From Micrasema longulum (Eukaryota; Arthropoda; Insecta; Trichoptera; Brachycentridae), in NCBI GenBank assembly GCA_022494885.1, contig JAGVSM010001384.1, positions 1-64,000 of the forward strand: a stretch of DNA of 64,000 nucleotides, written 5' to 3'. Below are positions 22,816 through 33,789 of this stretch, piece after piece. Numbering within the stretch: the first letter of the stretch is position 1; every line of letters begins with the position of its first letter. The notes under the pieces are model-generated. The model was not told the origin of the DNA. It saw only the letters and a list, made by a program, of their open reading frames with translations, and did no database searches. The position numbers and the translations under genes were made by a program.

Positions 22816-22989
22816 TTTTTTATCTATTCTATTAGGTAAACAAACAGTATGTACACAAATATTGCCAATTTCTTTGTATATCAGTGTAAGACACTCAAGC
22901 ACACACCAAAAAAAATGTTTACACTTAATACAATAATTTAAATTATGTTCAATATAATAAATGGAAAAGAAACGAAATGAAAAAATATG

Positions 22990-23700
22990 TGTATTATAAT
23001 ATGGTTAAATATCTGCTTCTCTCAAAATGTCTATATTTTTTTACCTAAATTTACATATATTGTCACAAAAAATATCAGCCTCGGTAAATATATTGTTATA
23101 TTGGTCGCGTATTCTAGGTATTGTAGATTGTTTAAAATAGTTTATTGACGCGTTTTCTGTGTAACAGTAGATTTTGTCTTGTCGGTCTAGATGGCACACG
23201 GAATGGTAGTCTTTCAAGTAGGTTAGGAGAATCAATTTTATTATTTATTAATTTAAATAAAAATAACTGGTCTAACATTATTTTTCGATTTTTAAGAGAG
23301 TTTATTCCATGGTACTGCATACTTTCAGCATGGTTAGAGAAGTTAATGCTTAACGGGTAGTTGATCTGCTTTTTAAAAAATGTTGGAACGTTTCTAGTAA
23401 ATTAATACTCACATTATAGTAAGGTGACCAAATAGCAGTACAGTATTCTAGCTGGGGACGAATAAATGTTTTGTAGAGTTTTCTCTGCATGTTAATGGTT
23501 TCGATACTCGCATAAAAAGTCCAATCATTTTTTATGTTTTTTTAGGACTGATTCAATATGAATATTAAACATTCGTATCAATAATAACACCTAAGTCGCG
23601 AATTCGACTATCTGTAATAGAGATCGGGGTATTATTAAAATAGTAAGAAAAGCTGATCGTCGTTTGTTTGCGCGAAATACAAAATGAATAACATTTACTA
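22990..23700 (-). pseudogene. Jockey-like LINE fragment (RT C-terminal part)
   Basis: Minus-strand pieces in several frames read RIRDLGVI (after the RT palm), then QRKLYKTFIRPQLEYCTAIW SPYYNVSINLLETF, then SMQYHGINSLKNRKIMLDQL FLFKLINNK and FRVPSRPTRQNLLLH. This is the order expected downstream of the catalytic core in Jockey/CR1-like LINEs. Its last third matches 10526-10878. It has several frameshifts and no 5' part. Confidence 0.8.
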
Positions 23701-23804
23701 ATATTTTATTCCAGTAAATTTTTATTACAATACTGAAAAAGTCTGTCGAGTTGTCTTGCATTTTTACACAGTCAGTGTGAGATTTAATGCAGACATTTTT
23801 ATCA

Positions 23805-23865
23805 AGATACACTGCGATTGGTGTACCAATGCAAAGTGCGGAAAGGGAATGATGATGATGATTGT
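23805..23865 (+). repeat. SINE family C 3' end fragment
   Basis: ATACACTGCGATTGGTGTAC then GGAAAGGGAATGATGATGAT, matching the end of the copy at 4437-4705. Confidence 0.55.
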
Positions 23866-24369
23866 AATATGTTAACACAGCTTTTCTTACTTCGTAGCAA
23901 TTCGTACATTTAACTTTCTATAGGGAAAATCCAGGCTCGGTCTACAAAATACTGCTGATCACACTTTTTTACCCATAAAATTGGGCACGATTGATTTCCG
24001 CCTACGTTGTGTGTAGATTCATAAATTATTGACGGCAGAAGTTGAAATGAATAGTATCTATTCGTTTTGTCACTCTTATCTAAAAGGTAATTTAACCTGA
24101 TAATTATTTATATTTGAATCGTACGAGTATGTGGGCGTATTTCGCAAATTTAAGAAGCAAACGGTGTTGTCATTTTTTATAAACAAACCAAAGATTGCAA
24201 ATTGCTAAAGATATTAATAAAAAATAACACGATTCGAATACAAGGTGTGGCAAATTTTTGCATAAATAAAAAATACAACTCAGATGATTGTCAAATAAGA
24301 GGGAGAAGCTTTTTTGAAAACGATATTTTAAATCTTGAGCAATAGTTTACACAGGGCTTATAGATTACA

Positions 24370-24485
24370 CAGGCAACAAAATTAAATCATAAAACTAATA
24401 AGTCACTTACCCTTATAGACCCCACGACTGAACTGTAAATAAATTACGCCAGTTTGACGTAAAATATCTGACGCAACTTAATATG
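24370..24485 (+). pseudogene. Old LINE fragment, same family as 60178-60712
   Basis: CAACAAAATTAAATCATAAA and CGACTGAACTGTAAATAAAT then CCAGTTTGACGTAAAATA align with 60254-60350. It is much more decayed than the copy at 16708. Confidence 0.6.
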
Positions 24486-24585
24486 TGTTCATTGGAATTG
24501 CATTGGAAAACATGCAAACAAGACTATAACATTACTGTAACTTCGGCTTAACTAAGCCTGGTACTTGGTGTAGCCATGGCCCATA

Positions 24586-24960
24586 ATGTCTAAGCATTGA
24601 TAAGGCTTATGATTTATCATCGGCTGGTTGAACATCCACATTTCCTCAACTCTTATATCGGTTGCCTTTTTTTCTGCACCACATCAAGCCAGGTGGGAAA
24701 ATTACAGTGGTGAATTACATCACATTACACTCAGGCTTGAGAAAAATCATATTAAATTATTATGTTCCCACCGGGAATCGAACCCGGAATCTTCCGCGTG
24801 AGAGTCAAGCGTCTTAACCGCTACACCACGGGGGCCACCGTTTTATGAAGTTAAAGAGCTAAAACATGTATTGATGTTAGTGAGATTCATCTGGCTGAAT
24901 TATTTCACGTATCAGGCAACGCCTGAAAATGCGTTTTGGTATTTTCACTTCTCATTCCGC
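24586..24960 (+). repeat. Repeat E, copy 2, split by a SINE
   Basis: The left part 24586-24662 (AGGCTTATGATTTATCATCGGCTGG) and right part 24842-24960 (GAAGTTAAAGAGC, GAGATTCATCTGGCTGAATT, AGGCAACGCCTGAAAAT) are consecutive in the repeat consensus. A family D SINE fills the gap. Confidence 0.7.
24667..24838 (-). repeat. SINE family D, full length
   Basis: Minus strand. The head GCCCCCGTGGTGTAGCGGTT carries box A, and box B is GGGTTCGATTCCC. The anticodon-loop position CTC is as in tRNA-Glu. The body is TTTTTCTCAAGCCTGAGTG to GTAATTCACCACTGTAATT, with a poly-A tail at the 24667 end. It is inserted into repeat E copy 2. Confidence 0.85.
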
Positions 24961-24999
24961 TCAGTTGAATCAGCATTTTTTGCTTCTTTGTTGCAATAA

Positions 25000-26177
25000 A
25001 CATATATCTTAATAACTCCCTAGGAAGAGAAATTCAGCCTTGTGTACATACATTTTGACCTACTAAAAACATTGTCGAAGGTGGAAATATTTCTCACTAA
25101 GAACGCTTTGAAAAAGAATGCTTAAGTTATTGCATGCACGATGAACCAAATGTGAACTTTATCTAATAATAATGATTGAATAATAGTATGTTTGTACTTC
25201 AAAATAACTGACTGGTTGATCTTTCATTTTTTCGTTTCAAATTTGTATTACTTCTGTTGAGTAAGTTAATGTTTAATGTAATAAAACTAATTGCTTAGTT
25301 TTTTTATGAAAGAAGTGGTTCAAATGCCCGCCCACACTAGTAGCGTAAATAATTTAAATTCTTATTTAATGAGCAATTTACCATATTCAATAACATTTCA
25401 TTTAAATCTACGTAAAATAATTTGTTGCTAGAGTAAATGAGAGATTCGTGCATCGCCATACTGAACATTTATCAAAAGTAAATTATTTTTTTTATAAACA
25501 CTCTAAGCATAATTATTTTTTATTATAATTATAATGACTAAAAGTCTACGTTAATAACAAGATAGCATAGCATAATAGCATATCAAGATCAGGTCACATC
25601 AGTTTTACATTATATTTATTTATAATTAACTTAAAAAAATTCTTTAATCTCGTCGCTGTGGTGAAAATATTTGTGATTTGAACCACTTATTTTTAATGAG
25701 GAAATTTGGTGTTGTTTAATCAATAAATCCAAATAAAAAGTCTTTATTAAAGACTGTTAAACTAAAAGTTTTTTTTTTTTTTGATTTTATGTATCGTATT
25801 TTAAGCGCTATATTTTTTTTCAGTTTTGAATTTTTTAAATTACTTCGCGTGTGACGTCTCAAGATCTCAACTGTTTCATCTCGATGAGTTGTGCTGATTG
25901 CTCACTTGAGCTACCGTAAACTGGAAATCTATTGCGACTGTTATCATTGGTTGATTCGAAAAACACTAGAAAAGTTGTTTCTTTTTTATTAAAATAATTT
26001 TTTTTCCTACATTTTCTAGAACCTTCGAAACGCTTTATTTTAACCGCGCGTAAGAATATTTAAAATTAAGTTTGTATATATCTAAATGTTACTTTCACGT
26101 ATTAGAAACTAGGGTATAATTTTTGAAAAATATAATAATTTATATTAATGATTTTCAACAATTACTTTTTTAAATTT
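25000..26177. other. AT-rich sequence, no gene seen
   Basis: No coding frame and no family match. A few T runs only. Confidence 0.5.
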
Positions 26178-26348
26178 ATTTTTGCACCACAACAGGCCAG
26201 GATGCCCAATTACAGTGGTGAATTACATCACAGAACACCCAGGCTTGAGAAAAATCACATTTTAATTTTTGTGTTCTCACCGGAAATCGAACCCGGAACC
26301 TTTCGTGTGTGAGTCAAGCGTCTTGACCACTACACCACGGAGGCCGCC
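26178..26348 (-). repeat. SINE family D, full length
   Basis: Minus strand, head starting GGCGGCCTCCGTGGTGTAGT, body GTGTTCTGTGATGTAATTCA, poly-A end near 26178. It is similar in length to the copies at 24667 and 62809. Confidence 0.85.
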
Positions 26349-26534
26349 AAATTATAATTATAAGAAAGCAAAAATGCTTTTTTTTAATGTGTAACTCAGT
26401 GTTTGTATTTGCTATAATACGTGTTTATCTTCTGTTTGATCCTGTATGTATTTTTCTTTATGTAAGTGTTGTAAATGGCTTAGGCCGCAAATGTAAAAAA
26501 TGTAAATAAATAAAAAAAACGTACAGTTACCTAC

Positions 26535-27040
26535 CGCACAGTCTGAAGTTAAGAGGAAACACCGTCTGACTTTTCTTCACATACAAATGTATTTCCGTAT
26601 TTTCTCCCTGGATTATGATACTAGAGCAGTGATTTCTTAACACATAATAGATATTTATCATTGGTATGTCTCAATTGTTTTGTTATTTTGATAAATTGTT
26701 TCTTATGGGTCCTAGCACCATCCAAAAACCATAAAAGCGCCCAGTTTTATCTGCAATTTTCGGATGTATGGTGTATGACAAATAATTTTGAAAAAAAAAA
26801 AAGTTTCGAAACAGAAAATTTAATTCCTATACTTTTTCTCAAAAAAAACGAATCGGTTCAGTTTTAGGATGCGGAAAATGGGACAACGAAACGTCGATTT
26901 TGTCAATTTTGACGATTTTAGTTAGGCATAATCAGTTCGATATGTAGGTATCTTTTTTGCACAGTATTAGAGATGCATTTGTAAGAGAGTGACAGAAAAA
27001 TAATGTTCAAATACCTTCTTCTCTTAATTGTCTGCACCGA
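26535..27040 (-). repeat. Repeat H, copy 2
   Basis: Inverted partner of 12868-13385 with the same order of landmarks. Neither copy has terminal inverted repeats or an evident tail. Confidence 0.65.
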
Positions 27041-27369
27041 ATATCATCTATACAGAAATTCAAGTCCGAGGAAGACTCATTTGAAAACTTTCCTTGTATA
27101 TAATGTTTTTTTTTTTAACATTAACCTTAACAGGTTTGTAAATAAACACTTTGTATAATAAAATAATTCTGAATTGATGAAATAAACCCTTAAAGCTGGA
27201 TTAAAATCCAGTTGATAAATATTATTGACAAAACTCTTACAACCATCAAGAAAATAAATGCTGTCTTCAGGCTTATCTTAACGAGAAGTTAATATTATAT
27301 GCCTACCGGTTTACGCAGAGTGGTATATCATTAAACACGTCTCATTACACTCGAGAAACTATTTATTAT

Positions 27370-27580
27370 TTAACACATTACAACAGAGATGAAGAACATT
27401 TTATAGAAGGAAACGTGGAAGTCGAGGCATTTACGCGGCTCACAATCTGTCATTGGCTGTTTATGTGGCCACTTTACACGCTCTGTAACTTTTATCATTC
27501 TGCCTTTATCTGAACATGCAAATTTCATCGATTTATCTGTCCCTAGATTTTTGTGAAGTTAAAGAGCTGCTTTTTTGATG
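27370..27580 (+). repeat. Repeat E, copy 3
   Basis: Contains ATTACAACAGAGATGAAGAACATT, CTGTCATTGGCTG, GTGGCCACTTTACACGCTCTG and GTGAAGTTAAAGAGCTG. The 3' part is missing. Confidence 0.65.
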
Positions 27581-27605
27581 GGGGTGATATCTGACTTTTT
27601 TTTCA

Positions 27606-27770
27606 CCTACACCGGGCTAGAAAGAGACTACCGGTCTGATCGGCTAACTTCGAATTTGTAGAGCGTCGTCTTTGTCGCACGAGTCCGGTATCTATATCAG
27701 TATAAATGACAAAGATAACGCTCTACAAAGCCAGTTAGGCCGGCAGTCTCTATTTTAAACCCGATGTCCT
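27606..27770. mobile_element. MITE, 159 bp, with about 60-bp inverted repeats
   Basis: Element 27609-27767. The ends ACACCGGGCT and AACCCGATGT begin imperfect arms sharing GAGACTRCCGG and TGTAGAGCGT with one 12-bp gap. Flanking CCT on both sides (27606-27608 and 27768-27770) may be a 3-bp target duplication. Superfamily uncertain. Confidence 0.7.
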
Positions 27771-28209
27771 TTGTTAACTGCCGGCTACTGTACAATCTGT
27801 ACATACTAGGTAATGTCTGAAATAATTTTTAATTGTTATAATTCTTTACCCAGTTTATTTAATTCACATTCTCTACAACGTTTTGAAAAAACTCAAAATA
27901 TTTTTTATTTATTATTTTCGTATGAACGTTGGTCGTAGAATTACATGTAAAAAATGCCTCGATACTCTCAGATAAAATTTATGAAATGATAATCGCTCTA
28001 AGATAAGTCTGCCTCGTGACGTAGTGGTTGGCATATAGTTTATAATTTATAATTACCATATCTGTGTATTTTTTTTAATGTAAAAGCCCGCTAAAGCGTT
28101 TAAATTCGATTTAATAAAATTAATTTTAATAATATATCTTAAAAAACCAAAAAAAATTTGCAGAGTAAATAAAAACAAACTATTGTGGATAGTGTTTGTT
28201 CCATTAGTT

Positions 28210-28460
28210 TGCTAATCGCATGGATCTGTACCTCCTCTGCCCACATTATTATCGACACGACTTACAAGAATGGATAAAAGCGGTCCAACTGAAATCCAGA
28301 TACATGGAGATGATCTCCGTTCCGGTTTTCGACCTTGCCGCTGTAAGGAGACTTGCTACGCACCCGATATTGCAAGAATCTGGAATCTCGGAACCCGCTC
28401 TGCGACGGAACAAAAAAAAATATTTATCAATTTCGAAAAAACATTTTGTTTTATGTAATT
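28210..28460 (+). CDS. Unrecognised open frame
   Basis: ATG at 28220; the frame runs 108 codons to 28546, but codon character is lost after about 28440, where an A run begins. The first 75 residues (WIKAVQLKSRYMEM, VFDLAAVRRLATHPIL) are less AT-biased than the surroundings and look protein-like without matching a family I know. It lies just upstream of a candidate LTR, so it could be retroelement or host exon debris. Confidence 0.2.
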
Positions 28461-28556
28461 ATTATAGCATGTGTTCGACTCATCTGGTAACGAATGCCCA
28501 CTGTTATCTGACCTACTATCGTCTTAAGGACAGTGTAAAAATTTAATTTCTTGTGC

Positions 28557-28822
28557 GTAACAGCGAAACATTCAAATTACTGATGACAAATTGCTAACAA
28601 CGCACGGATATCAAATTGATGACAGTCAGGGAAATAGCATACAAACTCAAATCCCTACTGGGAAATAACGTGAACACTGGACAATATATAAGCAGTGACA
28701 CCCTTAGTTATATAGTCAGCCAGTTCAGTACTCAGGTAGTTAGTTCAGTACTAACACAGTTAATTACAAGTCAAAACGTAATAAACACACATTGAAGCAT
28801 CAACATTGTTTTTTTCTGTTAC
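28557..28822 (+). mobile_element. Candidate solo LTR
   Basis: Ends form a 7-bp inverted pair, GTAACAG at 28557 and CTGTTAC at 28816. A TATA box (TATATAAGCAG, about 28685) is followed about 95 bp later by AATAAA (28780), the usual U3-R-U5 layout. No second LTR, primer-binding site or pol region was found, and no target duplication is evident. Confidence 0.35.
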
Positions 28823-29059
28823 CCCCTAGAGCAGGATCTCCTATGCATAAATCCCGTATAAGTATTTGGCTAATAAGCTTCAACTTTTAAGTCCGAAATT
28901 ATTGAGCTTGTTTAAATTTGAATCATTTAAAATACTTTTGGTGTAATTGGCAAGGAAATATTGTGAAAGATTTATTAACTTTCCCTTCGAAGTGATGTGT
29001 AGCTAGTACACATTGCATCTAATAATTTTAATATATTCATAATTATTTATTTGTCACTT

Positions 29060-29765
29060 TCAGAATCAATTATTAGATACGCTTTAACCTCATGGGCTTT
29101 TTCCAGTAATACAAACATAAACCTTGTACGGAACTTACAAAATTCAATGATCAAATTATTTATTGAAAAAAATTGTACTGTCAGCGACACGATATTCTAA
29201 TATTCTTATTGTATAAATCTATAAATATTTTATCCGTTAGAGCTCCATTATGGTCCAAGCTGGTTTCTCAGCATGCGTCTCTATCTGAATACAGAAATAA
29301 ATTGGAGCATGTATATTATACTCGGTTTACTAGTGTAGATGGACAAGCTCTCCCTAATTTCAATAATAAATACGGGAAAAGAACATTAGAGTACAATATA
29401 CCAAAAATTTATAATATGCTCCCATTAAATATTAAAAATAAAAAAACTTATCTGGCTCAAGAGAAAGACGTCTGCTGAGAATCTAGCTTTTAGAACTTGG
29501 TTTTTTATATTAAGATTTTTTGTGTTTTTCTTTTTTATTTGAACAATTTTTTATTTTCGATGTACATATTTTTCTTTTTTTCCATAGTAATAAGAGTTTT
29601 TATATGTTTATAGAATTAAAGAGATAAGATTATGTATATATATTAGAACTTAACTATAAGTACCTGCTGACGAACTGCTTTTTTTGCACTTCACTAGGAC
29701 TTGATAATTTACATGTTAATTTTTTGTATACTTTTGATAAATAAAGAAAAAATATAATAAAAAAA
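29060..29765 (+). pseudogene. LINE 3' fragment with 3' UTR
   Basis: The first frame gives SIIRYALTSWAFSSNTNINL VRNLQNSMIKL, the fingers-to-C-terminal link of Jockey-like LINEs. After a frameshift near 29200 the frame at 29173-29478 gives RAPLWSKLVSQHASLSEYRN KL and NKYGKRTLEYNIPKIYNMLP. The 3' UTR runs to an ATAAATAAAGAAAAAATATA-like tail at about 29765. Related to 7396-7790. Confidence 0.75.
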
Positions 29766-30121
29766 AACATAATAAATTATATGTAAAGAATTTTGGTATT
29801 CTTTCGTTATACATTTACGAATCCGTAATAATATTTTTTTATCAAATCATTTATGTTTATTGGGAACAGAAAAAGCATTTGATCAAAAATCGGAGGTAAA
29901 TCACCAATACAATAGAAAGTTTACCAATGTGCCGAATGTTGCGGAGTACTTAGTAAAACAGTAACCCAAATATATAATTGTCTCACACACTCTTTACGTC
30001 TCTCTCGTTAATACAGGTATATTCGAGAGCGAGAGAGACAATTTCACGCGTCAAAGTAAAACTGAGATAATAGCACTTTTGTGAAAAGAGGGAATAATCA
30101 AATCAACACAACAATTTTAAT
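29766..30121. other. AT-rich spacer with a CT/GA inverted repeat
   Basis: GTCTCTCTCG near 29998 and CGAGAGAGAC near 30030 form a 10-bp hairpin. No gene seen. Confidence 0.4.
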
Positions 30122-30660
30122 CAGCTTGTGGTCCCGCGGCTAGTATTGCGGACTCACAAATCAAAGGTTCTAGGTTAGAATCCCACTTAACCCCTACGTG
30201 ATTTCCATTTTCTAAATAGTGAGTAAATCTTTGATGCGCCCGAACTACTGAGCTCAATAAAATTAATTATCCTTACTAGAAACCTCAGACAAAACTTACT
30301 CTTTCATACCGATAACCATATAACTAACTATGGTTTTCATTCCCCTATGCCCAGAAATTTTAGGTCTGCCAACAAACATACCAGTCTTGATTTCTTTGAT
30401 AACAAGTTGTCTTCTTTCAAACGATCACTGAATCAAATTAAATTATAAACACCTCTCTCCCGCTTTCACTCCCATAAAGTCTACTATAAACCATCGAGTC
30501 TTTCTAATTTTGTTATAATAATTTTCTATGCATAAATGTGTCGATAAAAATGCCCATTGGGCGTATATATAAATAAATAAATAAATTTAAAACTCGTTCA
30601 AAATGGCCACCATTAACTAAAATATTTGGGTAAATTATAAGAACGCTAATATTTCTTTTC
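30122..30660 (+). repeat. SINE family A, split by a LINE insertion
   Basis: Head and first body part 30122-30232 (GTGGTCCCGCGGCTAGTATT, box B AGGTTAGAATCCC, ATAGTGAGTAAAT). The remainder is 30592-30660 (ACTCGTTCAAAATGGCC, ATATTTGGGTAAATTATAAG). The two parts are adjacent in intact copies; about 360 bp of LINE 3' end lies between. Confidence 0.75.
30233..30591 (+). pseudogene. LINE 3' end nested in SINE A
   Basis: Encodes DNHITNYGFHSPMPRNFRSA and LDFFDNKLSSFKRSLNQIKL before a stop at about 30445. It is followed by a 3' UTR with hairpin GCCC-ATT-GGGC (30552-30562) and a TAAATAAATAAATAAAT tail. This is a complete 5'-truncated insertion and younger than the SINE it splits. Confidence 0.75.
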
Positions 30661-31092
30661 CCGTGAAAAAAAAAATGTTTTTTTGTTTGACAAATGATAA
30701 ATAATGCATACATTCGAATTTTTTATTTTTATAATTTTTTTTTCTGTTTTGAAAATTATTATTTTCGGTATTTTGCGGTATTCCGCGCAGCGCACTTTAT
30801 CTATTGCGATCGATTTATCCGAGGCGTATCTACTCGTATGTATGCATGTTGATAGTACACGGGTACTGATACAAGAACGCATACTGCTAGTCACGGTAGC
30901 TTGTTTCTTGGTAACATTCTGCGACCAGTTTGGGACAAGTGCGTCTCTAGTTTGTAGTTAGGGCCTTGTTACTTAGTCGCAGATATGCGGTACAAAATGG
31001 TTTCTTCCACAGTATGTACAGTAATGACTTTTCCCCTGTTCGCTGACCAATATCTGCCATAACCTTTTAATGTTTTTTTTTTTTATGAAATA

Positions 31093-32016
31093 CAGGTAAA
31101 CGTCGTTTTACGCTGGGGTTCCCTTCCGAAAGACACCGGCGTAAAAAAAATCGGCGTAAAATGAACACAAATATAATGGTAACTATATGGTTAGGTTCCG
31201 TGTCGAAATTCTAAGAACAATCAAACATGTTTATTTAATACATATCCTACCTATATACAGGGTGTTCTTTAAACCCTGTAACATCCGAAACCAGGATGAT
31301 CAGTGTGGGCAAATAGACATACTAGCATATTAAAAAAAAATATTTAGAACAAAGTCAATTTAAAAAAATAAAATATAAAATAAATAAAATAAAATAAAAA
31401 AATACAAAATAAAATTGATTTTAGTCGTTCTAAAAATTGATTTTAATATGCCAATATGTCTTCTTGCTCATACTGATGTGACAGGGTTTAAAGAACATCC
31501 TGTATATTCAAAATAAATTATAAATTAATTTTAAAAATACAGTTTAAATAGGTTTATAAAATAAACAATCATCTTTTGAAATAAATAATGATATTTTTAT
31601 AATAAATACTAACTCACCAGTTCGTCGGTACTAAATTAAATTCTCACATTTTTTAAAAAAAAGTATCCAATTTCATTTGCTTCGATTGTTGCTTCCATTC
31701 TTGCAGAATCATCGCATAAACTACAAATATTTTAATTTTCTTTCATTTCAATAATAGTAAAATAAAAATTTTATTGTATCTTTTTATATTTCTAAAAAAC
31801 AAACCGAAAACTAACTCGGAAACAATTTCACACACACAATAGGCTGCTCGCGTACACGGTAATAGAATAAATCAACGTGTAAAAGTGTCTCTGCTATTAG
31901 AATCGCGGTGCCTACTGTCGTCTAGTGTCGGCCGAACCGGGGAATCCCACGCCGGCAACAATCGGCGTAATTGTAAATCGGCGTAAATCTAACTGGCGTA
32001 AAACGATCTTTACTTG
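31093..32016. mobile_element. Non-autonomous pogo-like transposon, 924 bp
   Basis: Ends CAGGTAAACGTCGTTTTACG and the inverse of CGTAAAACGATCTTTACTTG give TIRs of about 21 bp with few mismatches, flanked by TA (31091-31092, 32017-32018). Inside each end the word GGCGTAAA is repeated (31128, 31143; 31969, 31980, 31995). TA duplication and CAGG-starting ends suit pogo/Tigger-type elements. There is no transposase frame. A second MITE sits inside at about 31256-31504. Confidence 0.7.
31256..31504. mobile_element. MITE nested in the pogo-like element
   Basis: Both ends read ACAGG(G/A)TGTTCTTTAAACCCTGT toward the centre, and homology of the arms continues for about 80 bp (GACATA, GCATATTAAAA). The outer TAT/ATA flanks fit a TA-type target. 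Another partial copy is at 33266-33345. Confidence 0.75.
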
Positions 32017-32037
32017 TATTTGCTTTTTTATTATTTA

Positions 32038-32186
32038 CACAAATATTTCAATTTTGGGGGCATTTTCAACGAGTTGTAAATAACTCACTATTAGAAAATC
32101 GGAACCAAGTTGTGATAGAGCGGGGTGCGAACCTTGAACCTCTGATCCCGGAGTCCGCAACACTAGCCACTGGACCACAACCCGGT
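32038..32186 (-). repeat. SINE family A, full length
   Basis: Minus strand: GTTGTGGTCCAGTGGCTAGT head, box B GGTTCGCACCCC, TAGTGAGTTATTTACAACTC, GTTGAAAATGCCCCC, AAATATTTGTGTAAA end. It lies 20 bp beyond the pogo-like element. Confidence 0.8.
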
Positions 32187-32482
32187 TCAAATAATTTTCT
32201 TATCTACACCCAATGATAAGTACAGATCGGGTATAATGGAATATCGCTCTTCGGACATCGGAGAACCAATAACTTTAACATTCTGTTGCTTTTGCCCAAA
32301 ATGATGAATTTTGGGGTTTTGATTATTTTGGCGTGAAGCCAACGCATTAAATCATTATTTATTTTATTATTTAATACTTCACAGAAATACATTATATTAT
32401 TTAAATTCCTCGCCGGGAAACCCCGTGCCGAAGAATACGTTTTACAGTTTTAGTTTAGTGTGATATATATATATATAGTATA

Positions 32483-32616
32483 GTGGTGCATATGACACTG
32501 CTGCAGTGGTACTCCAATAGCTGGGTATCATTTTTATAACAAGGCTCGTTAGGTGATCGGTCCTGCACCTCGGATGCCCGTCCTGGAACATTGAAAAATT
32601 GCAGTGTTGAACCACC
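32483..32616 (-). repeat. SINE family C body
   Basis: GGTGCATATGACACTGCTGC, CGGTCCTGCACCTCGGATGC and AATTGCAGTGTTGAACCACC match 2205-2400 and 19780-19900 inverted. Confidence 0.55.
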
Positions 32617-32960
32617 TTTATTTATTTAACAAATTTACGGACAATGTCCAGTTTAAACAAATCATTTAACGAAAAACAATAATAATACAGTCAAAAGTAA
32701 TAGAAGCCATACAATAAAGAAAAGCAAAGACAAGTTTATACATTAGACAGGCATTATTATTTTTTTATTTTGTTTTATAAATTTATTGAAAAAAAAGTAG
32801 TATACATACTTAATAACAGGGAATCTATATAAAACTAATTAATGTAAAATGAAAACGGAGTGTTCTCTGTTTATGATAGTCTCCATCTAACATAGCTCAG
32901 CCCTGTTCTAAGATGGAGATTTTTATCTTTAGAGCATAAGTAGTCATATACTAATAAAAC
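32617..32960 (-). repeat. LINE 3' UTR with hairpin and TAAA tail
   Basis: On the minus strand the end reads GGACATTGTCC hairpin (32639-32649), TGTTAAATAAATAAA. Further upstream TCTCCATCT...AGATGGAGA forms a second inverted repeat near 32880-32925. No coding part is readable. Confidence 0.4.
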
Positions 32961-33265
32961 AATAACATAAAAAAGAAAAACTAAAACTACTTATTATAAA
33001 TGCCTAGCTTATCAAATGTAAGAAATTAAAAATCGTTTTTATACAAATATAAAGTATATATATGTGCCAAGAATACATGTTACTTAAACATAAATAATAT
33101 TGTATAATATATAATAATATAAAATAATAAGTGAAATAATGAGCATACGAGTATAACTAAATAAACAAAATTCAAAAAAAATAATTAAAAAAGCACTAAC
33201 AAAAAGAACCCACCAAAAACCTGATAGCGCCTATTTAACCGAAAAGAGAAACTTACAGTAAAATA

Positions 33266-33345
33266 TACAGGATGTTATTTAAACCCTGTCACATCCGAAA
33301 CCACGATGATCAGTATGAGCGACATATTTATATAAAAATGCGATT
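33266..33345 (+). mobile_element. Partial copy of the 31256 MITE
   Basis: TATACAGGATGTTATTTAAA, CCCTGTCACATCCGAAACCA and GATGATCAGTATGAGC match the left arm of 31256-31504. It stops where the inverted repeat at 33352 begins. Confidence 0.65.
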
Positions 33346-33351
33346 ATATTA

Positions 33352-33737
33352 CATCTACCGGTTTCGAGACGTACCCGTCTCTTCGTCAGCACACCAAATA
33401 AACCAACATGCTAAACCCACTATACACCTATCAAACAACCTTTCAATATAGATCTTTATACGATGCTCCACTGTAATGGTCACCCTTAACCTATTAAGCT
33501 CACCCCTTCCTCCATCCCCTCTACCTTTATTCAACTATTTCTCAAACAGCATAGAATATTTTCATAATTTAATCAGTGCATGTTTGCCCTAATCAGTCCA
33601 TGTGTTTATTAAAGTGCATCTCGTGTTGGTTTTAGATTTTTGTGCAACAACTATAGTGAAGGTGTATAGTGGGTTTTGCATGTTGGTTTAATTGATGTCC
33701 TGACGAAGAGACGTATACGTCTCGAAACCGGTAGACA
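33352..33737. mobile_element. MITE with about 78-bp inverted repeats
   Basis: Left arm 33354-33431 and right arm about 33661-33735 share TCTACCGGTTTCGAGACGTA, CGTCTCTTCGTCAG, TAAACCAACATGC and ACCCACTATACACCT with few differences. The centre is about 230 bp without a frame. A solitary TCTACCGGTTTCAAGACGTA at 40785 belongs to the same family. Confidence 0.75.
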
Positions 33738-33789
33738 TAGAAAAGTCAGTAAGTGGTTTAAAAAAATTTTTAAAGTTGAAATAAAAATC

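Noticed and set aside
28005..28040. GCCTCGTGACGTAGTGGTTGGC, box A-like
   Set aside because: No box B within tRNA distance; too short to assign.
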